Below, piece by piece: positions 46,501 through 57,643 of a DNA stretch of 64,000 nucleotides. The notes beneath the pieces were generated by a model. The model made no database searches. It saw only the letters and a program-made list of their open reading frames with translations, and had not been told where the DNA came from. A program made the translations under genes and the position numbers. The stretch is from the NCBI GenBank assembly GCA_015956445.1, contig WIUZ02000006.1, positions 1,550,001-1,614,000 of the forward strand, read 5' to 3'. The stretch comes from Thelephora terrestris. Its lineage: Eukaryota; Basidiomycota; Agaricomycetes; Thelephorales; Thelephoraceae. Within the stretch, counting starts at the first letter, position 1, and every line of letters starts with the position of its first letter.

Positions 46501-48246
46501 AGACGCCACCCTAACACAGAGCTAGCCGTATGGTCGCCATGCAACAAGTTCATCGCGATTAGTCCCTACGACACCACGAAAGTGCATGTATTAGACTCGG
46601 CGATTCTTCAGCAACTGCAAAGCCTCAAATTCCCATGGGAAACATCTACACATTCTCATGCGCTCATCTTCTCCCCAAATAGTCGAATCTTGACATGTTC
46701 CGGTGGCGCAGTTCAAGGGGCATTTATCGTTAGTTGGGACCTCCAGACAGGTGGCGTCCTCAGCGCTATCACGCGGCAAGGATCAGGAGAACAAAGCGAA
46801 TCCCGTATCACGTATTCGACGGACGGAAAGACGATTGGAGTCCTTCATCGTTTTAACCTCGACACCTTCATTTCCATCTACAATGTTGTCTCTGGTATAC
46901 ACATGCACGATGTCTATCGTGGTGCGTCCAAAGGCCAGAATTCATTAGCCGATCCACCCCTGCACGATATCTGGACCCACGGAGAATTCCTTCGGTTTGC
47001 AACCGCCGAACGGACAACCATCACCTTCTGGGAAGTCGACTTTACAGCAGGAGGAACATCAACGAAGGTCGAAACTCTCCCCGTTCCGGATATTTTTTTC
47101 GACGATTGTACATCGCTTATCGGAGGTGTGCCAAAATTCGTTGCGGACGCTAAATTCCTCCCTGCCTTGTGCCGATTCGCCTTCGTCCATTTTAAGTCCG
47201 CGCACGGAGTCCTTGTATGGGATGCTCGGGACTCCAAGTCCCTGCTGCACCACACCGATGTCGGCTCCGCTCGGCGGACTTCCTTTTCCCCGGACGGTCG
47301 TTTCTTCGCATGCTCAAATGGGGACCGAGGAATTCATCTCTGGAAGGAGACTTCCACCGGCTACGTCCTTCATGAAGACCTCATACCCAGCGATGGAGGC
47401 TCAAGTCCACTTCTCTCCCCGAATGGTAGATCAATCATCGTATTTGGCCGCTCCACGATCCAGCTATGGCACATAACTCACTCCAGCATCTCGACCCAGG
47501 CTCCTCAGCGCAAAGAGGATTTTGTCCTGGATTTTCTTCCCGACGAATCGCTGGCAGTTGTCGCGCGGCAGAGGGACACGGTGGTGACGGTCCTCGACCT
47601 CAAGTCTGGTGTCCCGCGGTTAACCATCAACACGTCCATGGAAGTTTATGGCCTTAGGGTGGTTGGAAACATTGTTGCTGTGATAGGTGATGGAACAGTC
47701 ATTACTTGGAACCTCATTGGAGGAAACAAAGTTAGAATGGACGTCGAAGACAGGGTTCAGACGATCGACTTCAGCGCGCAGGGGGGTGGCAGCGTGACTG
47801 CCGCCTCAATATCCTTCGACTTTCGTCATGTGGCCTTTCTAAGACAGCAGGGGGCGGGGTTGCTGGGTCGACAGCTATGCGTTTACAGTGCATCCGGGCG
47901 GCGTTGTGCTGATACTTTCGAGTGCGACACGCTGTGGTTCCCTCCAAGTGGGCAGAATATCTGGTGTGCCGCTAGGAACAAAGCACAGTCATACACGACC
48001 ACCTGTTTAGAGCCTACAATACCCGCAGCTGGTGTCGAGTACTTACCACCGGGATGCCCCTGGGTACCCACCCGTGGCTACCAAGTTACGAACGACGGGT
48101 GGATAATCAGTGGGAGTGGGAAGCGACTGTTGATGTTACCTCCTTCTTGGCAGTCGGAAGCGACGCGACGCGTGTGGAACGGCAAGTATCTCGGATTGGT
48201 GCATGGTGTACTACCTGGACCTGTCATTCTTGAATTAGAACCGTAG
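43529..48246 (+). CDS. NACHT-WD40 NLR (NWD-type), copy 3
   Basis: The start is uncertain. ATG at 43529 opens a basic 51-residue frame (MKRFFRKKRKTPPDSP) that could be the first exon. The secure part begins at about 43970 with AQRFGPLKSILGAIHEVYANDE, then GNRIEGLLSRVIALERSFDSRP and PPSDVPERRRRD-like sequence, the same helical region as copies 1, 2 and 4. The NACHT exon (44660-46230) has GLAGTGKTT, VIVIDALDEC, FLTGRPESRV and PFHKSFPDFI. The WD40 exon (46285-48246) opens ESPTLDLANDC and holds repeats such as LIFSPNSRILTC, TSFSPDGRFFAC and a terminal GYQVTNDGWIISGSGKRLL. CpG content is high throughout. Both large exons are open; predicted length is about 1,350 residues. Confidence 0.85.
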
Positions 48247-48539
48247 CTTGTACCTTTTCAATTTTTTTGGATCCTGTGAACGACAAGTAGCATTTGCGGA
48301 GAATTAGCATCACGATACACGAAGCATCAAGGGTGTGTGACTTATAGGCCAAACATCAAACCCGGGTGTTCGATTGGTTGGGAGTCAGTGCCAGACTCAG
48401 TAAATCACCCCAATCCACTCCTGGGGTTTCTAGAATCTAAGTGTTAATCTGCACGATCCAGCAATACCAAAATAAATCCAAGGTAAAACTCGCGGGTTTT
48501 ACGTGTCGCGTCCAACGTTCGTGGTGGCGGCCCGTATGC

Positions 48540-48947
48540 CTAGCACAAGCGATGATGAATTCCTGAAACCCATGGCCAGTCCACATCGTCGCCCCAGAAT
48601 TTGACAAATATAGGCGGACCCAGATATTCGCCAGGTCTCTTGAGATTCTGTCCTCTGCGTGAATTCCGTGCAATTATTGTAAGCCCTTGAGTGGCGAGGG
48701 TCGATCCGGGGGGTTTTTTTTGAAGAGTCCTCCGACTTGCTGGACGAGTCGGGAAATGTTGAGTCGATCGACGCTTCTTCGAGAAAGGGAACCACGCAAT
48801 GAAGGCAATCATATCCTTTGGTGTCTTCAAGGGTGTCTTGAATCGGGTCAGGGTACCGTCAGTTGGGAGAAGTAACGAGCGAGCCACCCGACTAAATCCC
48901 GTAGAACAACATGGTGACGAAAACGTAAGCTTGAAGCTCTCTGGCAT
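48540..48947 (-). CDS. Small hypothetical ORF between NLR copies 3 and 4
   Basis: A continuous 135-residue frame with ATG (MPESFKLTFSSPCC) and a C-terminal EYLGPPIFVKFWGDDVDWPW patch that looks more protein-like than the rest. A second frame overlaps over most of its length. No family known. It could be a spliced small gene or chance. Confidence 0.25.
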   Translation of the reverse strand: MPESFKLTFSSPCCSTGFSRVARSLLLPTDGTLTRFKTPLKTPKDMIAFIAWFPFSKKRRSTQHFPTRPASRRTLQKKPPGSTLATQGLTIIARNSRRGQNLKRPGEYLGPPIFVKFWGDDVDWPWVSGIHHRLC

Positions 48948-49208
48948 TCTTTAACGCTACTCAATGCTCTTAGATTTCCTCTACATATGTGGCGTGGCTT
49001 CAGCGAAGTGCCCAGAATTGTTGATATGCACAGGGCTAGGAAACAAGTGGCTGGTTGGGAGTCACCAAGTTACCACCCTCACGCTCAAATCTTCGAATAA
49101 TTTGAATCGTACTTGCCACTCTCGCTCGTGCGGCGCTTCGATTGGTGGCCACTCGCGAGGCATTCAGTTTAGCGCTGTATACACTTCACTTTAACCGTCT
49201 TCACCCGA

Positions 49209-52200
49209 ATGTCGCTCAAAAAATACAAAAAACTTCGCCAGCCTTCCCGAGAGCCAGCCTCTCTAGGGATCCCTACCCAAATCGCCCTGGGAGCTCTCGG
49301 CATCAACGTGGACCTGGACCTGGGAACCGGAGCTGAAGGTGCGTTCCATTCCGTGAAATCGAAAGGCTGATTGGGGTTGATCTGAACGCATCGCCAGGCG
49401 GAAGCGATGGGAAGGGTTCTAAGATCGTCTTTCAAGCCAGAGATGTGGGTCAACGACTCCATGCGTCTGGTGCTTCAACTCAGACTCCTGAGCACAAAGG
49501 CGATGTTACACGTGGGTGCATTCTACCGGGGCTGATGATGGCGACGATGTTTATGATCCTGATAGCAGTACATGAACAAGAGCGTGAAAGAGAAGTCCCC
49601 TCGAATGCCCCGAATGAACAGCGAGACCCCATCGCTCCCGATCTTCCTGCTGCGGAGAGTGGCCCGCGGGGTAGGGATCCGGAGGGCGAGGACATAGGTA
49701 TGATCGCAAAGTACTAATCACCAGAGTCGCCTGATTAACCCGCTTCAGGAGGCGATCTTATCGGCGAAGATGCGCACGACCCTATCCAGTCGGGGAGGTC
49801 CAAGAGTGAGTGTTGCGCCCTGGTACCGTGGGGTTGTGTTGACATCCACTAGCCGTGGAGAGAGGCTGGAAGGACAGGGCAATTGGGGGTACCGCACTCG
49901 TATTCGATGTCGCCATGGGCATTTCCGAAGCGTTTTCTCCCCTCAAAGCCGCCTTGCAAACCGTCTCCGTCGTTTATGGCCAATACAAGGCTCGTACTCA
50001 CACTTTGTCGGAGAATTCCTTCTGACGGGCCCATCTTCAGGAAACTGCCGCAGTCAAGGAAAAAATCGATGTCCTTCACTCACGCATTGGGGTGCTGGAG
50101 GAGGTTTTCGGGAAGCCCACTCGCGACGAGGCTGAAAAAAACCGCCGAAAAGAATTGTTAACGTGTGTAATTTGTCCCCACTCGGTTCAGATACTTATAG
50201 ATTCCTAGTAAGCTCACAGCTACCGAGGAAACATTGCAGTCGCTGACCCAGAAGTCTGCGCTTCTCCGTTTCACCGATCATGTTCAAGACAATGAAGATG
50301 TTTCCGGGCTCCTTGAAGATCTACGCGAGGCTATCAACGACTACCAGGTTCGTTCGCAATCTTAAAACCCCTTTCGACACTGACGGGTCAAGCAGATGGT
50401 GCAACAAATGGCGATCTACGAGCAAGGATGCAAACTGATTGTGAGTGTCTCCCCTTCCGTCTCTGAACCAAAAAAGTAACACTCCTCGACAGGATGCAGG
50501 TTGGAATATCTTCTACCTTGATGACTGGTTTCTCAATGACTCTGACAGCTGATATGGCCGTCCTCAACAATCTCCGCTGCACACAAGGGGCCGAGTTTCG
50601 ACACGGCGACCGCAAAGGTTGTCTGAAGGGAACTCGCGGAGCCATTCTGGACGAGATCGAAATATGGACACGGGACTTCAACAGGCTGCCTGTCTATTGG
50701 TTGAACGGAGTGGCTGGGTCAGGAAAGAGCACCATCGCACAGACAATCGCAGAGAGGATGTTCGCAGATGGTCGGCTTGGCGCCTCCTTCTTCTGCTCAC
50801 GGGACTTTGAAGACCGGAGTAACCTGCAGTTGATATTCCCCACCCTTGCTGTCCAGCTTGCCCGAAGATACACCGAGTTTCGATCAGCCTTCATCCCGCT
50901 GGTACAATCCGATCCAGGCGTTGCCCACGAGTCCTTATATAACCAGATGGACAAGTTAATCGTGCGGCCTCTCCAGGAATCTGGTATCTCCGCAGTCATT
51001 GTAATTGATGCTCTGGATGAATGTCAGGACGAGGAGCCTGCATCAGCAATTCTGTCCGTCCTCGGGCGATTTTTATCCGAGGTGCCAGAGGTCAAATTTT
51101 TCCTTACCGGTCGTCCCGAGCTACGCATTCGGGAAGGCTTCCGTCTCCCCCTGTTGGTATCAGCAACAGACATTTTCGTTCTCCATGAGGTCAAATCAGA
51201 TCAAGTGGATAATGACATACATCTGTTCTTCAAAAATAGCCTCATGGAACTTGCTCGCCGTCGACAACTGGGATCGGATGACTGGCCTACCAAAGCGCAC
51301 TTGGACCTCCTCTGTAAACGAGCAGCAGGCTTATTTGTCTATGCTGTAGCAACAATCAAGTTTATTGATCACAAGAGTAACCCTCCCAAGGAACAATTGG
51401 ATCGCATTCTCCAGCTACCAGAGAGCTCTCTCTACGAAGGGAGGACAAGGGTCATGAAATCCACAACCACAGATTCACTCTATACAGGAATTCTCCAAGA
51501 GGCCTTCTGTGATGAAGCTCCAGAGGATGACTACAAGGTCCGAGCTATCCTTGGAGCCTTGGTCCTTGCCAAAAACCCACTTTCACCATCTACAATTGCA
51601 ACACTATTGGATCTCACTACTGAGGGTGTATTTCAACGATTCTCATTGATTCAATCACTCCTTACCCTCAAGGAAATCAATGACCCTGTCAAACCCTTCC
51701 ACAAATCCTTTCCTGATTTCATCATTGATCCACATCGGTGCACCAATCCAAGGTTTTGTGTTTACCCTCCTGAACAGCACACAGAGCTTTTGATTGGTTG
51801 TCTTGAGCTGATGAATCAAAGACTCAAGAAGAACATGTGCAAACTCCCGGAGGCTGTCATGAACTCTGAGATAGATGACTTGGAGGAGAGGAAGGAGAAA
51901 TATCTTGACTGTGCTTTGCAGTATGCATGCAGGTCATGGCACAAGCATCTTGTCAATGAACACACAGCCCACAGATCCAAGATTACTTCTCTTCTCCACC
52001 ACTTCCTAGAAAAGAAGTTCTTATTCTGGCTGGAGGTACTCAGTGTCCTTGGTACTGTGAAGAGTGCAATTGATGCATTGGGTGTTACTGTGAAGTGGTT
52101 AGAGGTGAGCTGAGATTTTATGCTTGATAGATGCTCTCAATTTGCTGACTTTGATCAGGAATCACCAACTCTCAGCCTTGCTAATGACTGCTTTCATTTT

Positions 52201-54072
52201 GTCACCAGACTCTTTGAGGTCATTAGCATGTCTGCTCCACACATCTATCATACTGCCCTTCTTTTATCCCCTAAAGAATCCACTGTTTGGATGCTCTACA
52301 GAGGACAAGCATCCCCACTGGTAAAGGTTGTTAGGGGAAGACCAACTTCATGGGATCCGAGGGTGATAGGTGTCAGGGTCCCAGGTGAAATCTGCACTGT
52401 TGCATGGTCACCCTGCAGCCAGTTCATTGCTTTTGCCTGGGAGGAGTGCCCTGATATATTGATTGTGGACTCAGTGACCCTTAAGCAACTCTATACCATG
52501 CACTCCTCAGAAGAGATGATCAGCTGGGAAAGCATTGTATTCTCTCCAGATAGTTGCTTGTTATCAGGCTACTCCTTCTTGGATGATTGGATCATCAGTT
52601 GGGACCTTCAAACAGGTGGTCAAATCAGCATCATCAGCACAAGTGAAACTGGAAGGTGTAGCTCAATGGCATATTCTGGATGTGGAACCATGCTTGGGGG
52701 AATATTTGATGAGATTACCATCATAATCTACAACATTCTCTCTGGCACATGTATATCCTCCCATTCAGTCCAACAACCTATTGTTGAGACTCTCTGGACT
52801 CAGAGTGAATACCTTCAATTTGCCACAGTGGAGTCAGAATCTATTGTCATATGGCAGGTCAGGTTTGCCTCAGATGACACACCAACAAAGATCAACTCTC
52901 TATCCACTCCAAAAAATCTCTCAACAAAGCTTGTGCTGCATCCTACTCTCTTCAGGATTGCCTTTATCCTTGAAGGGAGAATTTTGGTCTGGGATGCTCA
53001 GGAGCATGATTTTCTCCTAGATTCTATGGATGTTGAAAACCCAATAACGATGTCCTTCTCTGCTGATGGTAGCCTCTTCATGTGTGGAACTGGGGGTCCA
53101 GAGTTTTATCTTTGGAAGGAGTCCCCCAAGGGCTATAACTTTCATCAAAAAGGTGCATCCAGTGCTGTATTTGCCACACCAGTCATATCTCCAGATGGAG
53201 GGTCAGTTATCTCATCTGGTGGTTCAATACTCCAACTATGGCATATGGAAAACTTCCCAACCTCCCTCCCCATTGTTATCACACCACGCTCCCTGCACAC
53301 AAGGGGTGATAAGTTCCTACTAGACTTTTCCCCTGATGAATCAGCAGTGGCAGTTGCAGAGCAATTAGGCAAAACAGTGACTGTTCTTTCTCTCAAATCT
53401 GGAAATCCACAGCTGGTCATCAACACAGAGATGGAGATTTGTGGGATGAAGATGACAGGGGATAAGCTCATTGTTGTTGGTAATGGGAAGATTCTCACTT
53501 GGGACCTGCTTGCAGAGAGTTATGACCTCAATAGAGGAAACATTTGCAATGATCCTCAGACGACTACCTTTACACATCATTCAGTGGTCACTGAGTTTTT
53601 ACATGCATCCATATCACCTGACCTCAACTATGTTGCCATTGGGGATCCTCATAAAAAATCAGAGGGCCTGTGTATTTATGATACACACACTGGAGATAAA
53701 CTTGCAACTGCCAAATCAGGTCTGTCTATAAACAGTTTTGCTCAAGGTGGAGATGAGATTTGGTGTGGCTGGCATAATGGAGCAGGGGAGCGCTGGATGA
53801 TTATTAGGGAGGATGGGTCTAATGCCATCAAGATGAAGCAGCTGAGTCAGCGTGAAGATCCACAAAGTGGTTTTTTCTGGCACTCCCCTTCTGGCTACCA
53901 AATCTCTGATGATGGATGGATACTCAGCTCCAGTGGAAAAAGGCTGTTCTGGTTACCCCATTATTGGCGACCAGAAAAAAAGTTACAAAAGTGTTGGAGT
54001 AAGAAGTTTCTTGCAGTATGGAACCTGGATTTGTTTGAGCCCATTATCTTGGAGTTGAAGCTAGAGGCCTGA
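49209..54072 (+). CDS. NACHT-WD40 NLR (NWD-type), copy 4
   Basis: ATG at 49209 (MSLKKYKKLRQPSREP) leads to SLGIPTQIALGALGINVDLD before a GTGCGT donor, matching the first exon of copies 1 and 2. Helical-region exons follow: MGISEAFSPLKAALQTVSVVYGQYK, VKEKIDVLHSRIGVLEEVF and VSGLLEDLREAINDYQ. The NACHT exon (50549-52104) has GVAGSGKST, VIVIDALDECQ, FLTGRPELRI and PFHKSFPDFI. The WD40 exon (52159-54072) opens ESPTLSLANDC, with repeats such as IVFSPDSCLL, MSFSADGSLF and a terminal GYQISDDGWILSSSGKRLF. About 1,400 residues, all large exons open. From about 51.3 kb to the stop CpG is nearly absent, unlike the 5' half and unlike copy 3. Confidence 0.87.
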
Positions 54073-54525
54073 CTGTCACTATTTCTTTTCCCTTCTGTGT
54101 ATATTACTTTTCTGCCATGTACAATATTGTGTATGAACTTATGATTAGTAGCAATGCATTCTCCCAAGTACTACTATCACTAAGAAGTGTTCTAAGAGTA
54201 GACACTATATATGGTATGGAATAGGCCAAAGCTCTGAAGTTAAGTTATGTCAAATCACTCAGGTTACTGTGACCTGACAGTCCACACCAAATAACTGAGT
54301 CATTAATGTTTTAACCGTCACTCGCACAACACTGGTTTACAACACATATGTTTGAAACTTACAAAAGATCCAGTGACATATGGCAAATTCTCATACCGAA
54401 GAAGTAGTTAAGGTAAAATTCTGTACTGAATTGGGACTCGGATGATTTTTGTGAACACCACCTGTGTTCTCCCAATCATTCCCTGCCAGTCCGCCCTATC
54501 CCTTGTCCTTGTGTCACCTTTCTTA
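54073..54525. other. Convergent intergenic region
   Basis: AT-rich 3' flank of NLR copy 4 facing the 3' end of the P450. CpG-poor to about 54300. No gene seen. Confidence 0.45.
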
Positions 54526-56777
54526 CTACCCCGCGATGAGTGAAAGGGCGTGCGCGGATCGTGGTTTGATGTCAGACCTAAACGGCAGTGGTTGACTAGA
54601 ACGGCTTCAGAACAAAGGCCCATTTCATCAGAAAGGATCCCGCCTACGAGGCACTCACGTAATTATCGCAGAGGTGTATTTACCATCCGGAACGATCGGG
54701 TTCCCATTTTCATCCAAGCACTTTGAGATATCGAACACTGCAAGGGTGCGAGCGATCGTCAAAAACATGACTCGTAAAGCAAAGTGTCTTCCAGGACAGA
54801 TCCTAATAATATTCGAGTACCGTGAGCGGGTGTAGGATCGAGCGTTTGTCGTGAATGAATGAAATACCTTCTACCCCAACCGAACAGCTGAAGCTCGGGG
54901 TCCTTCACGTTGGGGTCAATTTGGCCGTCTTTTAAGAATCGGCCGGGATTGAAGGTGTGGGCGTCAGGATAATCTGACTCGTTGCGGAACATCGCCCTTC
55001 TCGATGTTCAACCAGCGGCCAAAAGAGCTTACGAAGCGGGTAACGTACCATACATTGTCCATGACCGTGGTGCCGGCGGGGAGGAGTTGGCCCTTGTACA
55101 CATCATCCTCCATCACACGATGCGCGGAAGCTGAAACTTCTTCAGCCCGACTAGCGTACAATAAACTTCACAGGAGGACTGTACTGAGGGGAGTCGGAGG
55201 TCCCCATCGCAAGACCTCCTTCACAAAGGCAGTGATGTAGGGCAGCTGAGGCTTGTCGAAGAGGTCTGGCAAACGATCCCCACCGACGACTTCGTCCAAC
55301 TCCTTTTGAGCCATACGAACCATCTCGGGATGTAGTGTCGCCGCCAGGAAGAACGACTTGAGGGAGGATCCCGTCTTCAAGGCAAAAACGGTCAGTAGAG
55401 AACGTGAAATAGACACGGTCACACTCACGGTCTCTTCACCACCTTGACATACCACAAAGCTCGTTGAACACCGGTTTTCCATGCTCCGCATAATGACAAC
55501 GCTCACCGAGATATATTGTCCCGGCCACACCACGGATCGCCTCTTCATCCACTCCGTCTTCACTGAGCTCTGGTAGTTCCTCGAGGCACTCCGCCGCGAA
55601 CGAAGAAGTGGTAATGGCATCCGCCTGGGGTTCGTTTTAGTAAAACTCTCACAAGATAGGTGCGGTTCGCAAACCTGAAACGATTCTTTGACGTGTTGGA
55701 AAGGAAGGTTAGTGGATTTATCGAGATTCTCCTTCGCCTCCCTCGCGAACTTCTGGAAACCAGCCCCAGGGAACCACTCCGGGACGTATTTCACTACGAA
55801 GAAATAACCGTCCTTGTTAGATTCGCCGGGAAGGGTCATGACCGGGACACGTACGGAGGGGGAGAACATCGACGAGAAAGGCGCCAGGCGCCAGGGCGAT
55901 GTCGAAAGCACTCATCGCATCCTCAGAAGAAGAGAAAAACTCGTCGTTCTCAGACTCCACATTCAACCCGTAAGCAACCGACAACGCTAGCGACCCGGTA
56001 AGGCTTCCCGACGAAAGATGCCGCAGTGAGCACATGACGATCCAAGGGTTGAATGAGGACGACCGTACAAATGCACATGATTCAAAAAGCGCTCTGGGTT
56101 TTCGGAAAGCCGATGAAGGAAAACATTTACTGCTTTGCATATCTTGTCATCGTATTTGTCTGCGACTGTAATGTTGAAAAACCGGTGGAACAGTTTGCGG
56201 TGGATACGCCAGGTGTTTCCGTAGTGCATCATAGACAAGGACCAGGAGCACCCCATCCTGAAATTAATCAGCGTCTATCGCTGTGGTGGTGGAAGGTATA
56301 AGATACATACAGTTCTGTCACCATAGGAAGTCGGGGCTGGGAGAGTCCAGATAAACGCAAAAGTCGAGAAGAGGGTAATAGACCTCCTGCGTACCCTATC
56401 GGCATATATAATTGAGCGCTTTTCCGCCAGATCCGCAGCTACGTCACTGTTGCTCAACACGACGAGGTGCGAACCCATCATATCCAAATGCAAGATATCC
56501 GTCTCTGCAATCCGCTCGTGTCACTCAGATGCCCCCGAAGCACAACCGCATCTCCTGAAAGTACTGGTCACTCACTGTGCTCCTGAGCCATCTTCGCGAG
56601 CCCCTCCCAAATCGGATCTCCCGGGAAGCCAAGCACGTTTCCTATAATCGGGTACCCTTTCGGACCGGGAGGGTATGGGAGACGCCTCAAAGTCCACTTT
56701 TTCCTTGCCAGAGCAAGAGCAATAACAGCTACGACCACAGCCAAAACTGTGCCAACATACTTCTCCGACGTAGACAT
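54526..56777 (-). CDS. Cytochrome P450 monooxygenase
   Basis: ATG at 56777 ([18 protein letters not shown]), with an N-terminal membrane anchor (about residues 8-23) followed by the Pro-rich hinge [16 protein letters not shown]. Later exons give [17 protein letters not shown] (C-helix), an I-helix region split by introns (AGTIYLGGEETTGSS), [18 protein letters not shown], the K-helix ExxR ([10 protein letters not shown]), [11 protein letters not shown] and the heme-binding FGWGRR, then ICPGRHFA with the Cys ligand. The last exon is [19 protein letters not shown] at 54526-54528. About 510 residues and about ten introns. The ER-bound enzyme needs a P450 reductase. The style is that of basidiomycete multi-copy CYP families; the substrate is unknown. 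It appears intact. Confidence 0.88.
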
Positions 56778-56898
56778 GGTGGGTAAGAGCAGGAGGTGGG
56801 ACAACAGCGCACTCGGGGACTTGCAACCCTCAAAGCCGGGATAAGACCCCAGAAGAACCCCGTATGTAGTAGCAGAGACCAAACAACTAACTACAAGA

Positions 56899-57240
56899 TG
56901 ACTAAAACCGGAGGAGAAGCGTCATGGGTGACGATGACCGAGGTACGTCCCTCGTCGCGTCCTCTCCCTCGAAAAAAAACGAAACCCATTTTGGCCGGCA
57001 TGCATTTTACCGTTCTATCGAAAACCATTATTTTTCAGGGGCATATTGGAAGAAAATATCTGTTGCAAGCATTGCTACAAACCAGTGAGCGAACACTTCT
57101 GCAGAAAGTGTGCCGACCGTTCTATTCCTGTGTTTGATCGCCAGATCGAGGACCCCAGACGGCCCTGGGGACAGTCGGGTTTCACGCCCAGTGAAAAGTT
57201 TCGGAAGTTGATGGCAACTCCGGGCGACGTTTTCGATTGA
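56899..57240 (+). CDS. Small putative zinc-ribbon protein
   Basis: The supported part is the second exon (about 57040-57240): ENICCKHCYKPVSEHFCRKC, then DRSIPVFDRQIEDPRRPWG, ending TPGDVFD and TGA. Two CXXC pairs (CKHC, CRKC) suggest one zinc site. An ATG at 56899 followed by a GTACGT donor could be the first exon, but its phase does not join cleanly to this frame, so the 5' end is unresolved. It starts about 120 bp from the P450 start, divergently. No family recognised. Confidence 0.35.
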
Positions 57241-57643
57241 ATTGGGTTCGACTCGCCCTCGGTCACCACGAGTCGTGAAACTGGACATTTCCAGTATTGG
57301 GGGAAACTGGCGGAAACTAGATCAAATTTGTCGTAGTTTACATTAATTAAATGACTTCTCCCGAGCTTCTGACAGCGACTGCCGGCAACCCCAGGCGATT
57401 CTGACCTACTGTGGGCGAGGCACGTTGCTTGTAATTAAAATATTAAATACTAAATCAGGCGATTCGCGGGGGTTGGTAGCGGTTCAAGGCAATTGATATC
57501 AATTCATGGCGACGCGTGGAAAATACAAATCTAGTTATTACACAGTGCGATATCGAATTCCTTCCCGTTCGCTATTACCGCTTTCGGATTCCCGCGTGAT
57601 CAGTTTTTCTGGGAGAATGAAAGTGAGTAGACGTCCCGACGGC
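57241..57643. other. AT-rich intergenic stretch
   Basis: Contains aattaaaatattaaatactaaat near 57435. No gene seen. It may include the end of the transposon whose genes lie to the right. Confidence 0.4.
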
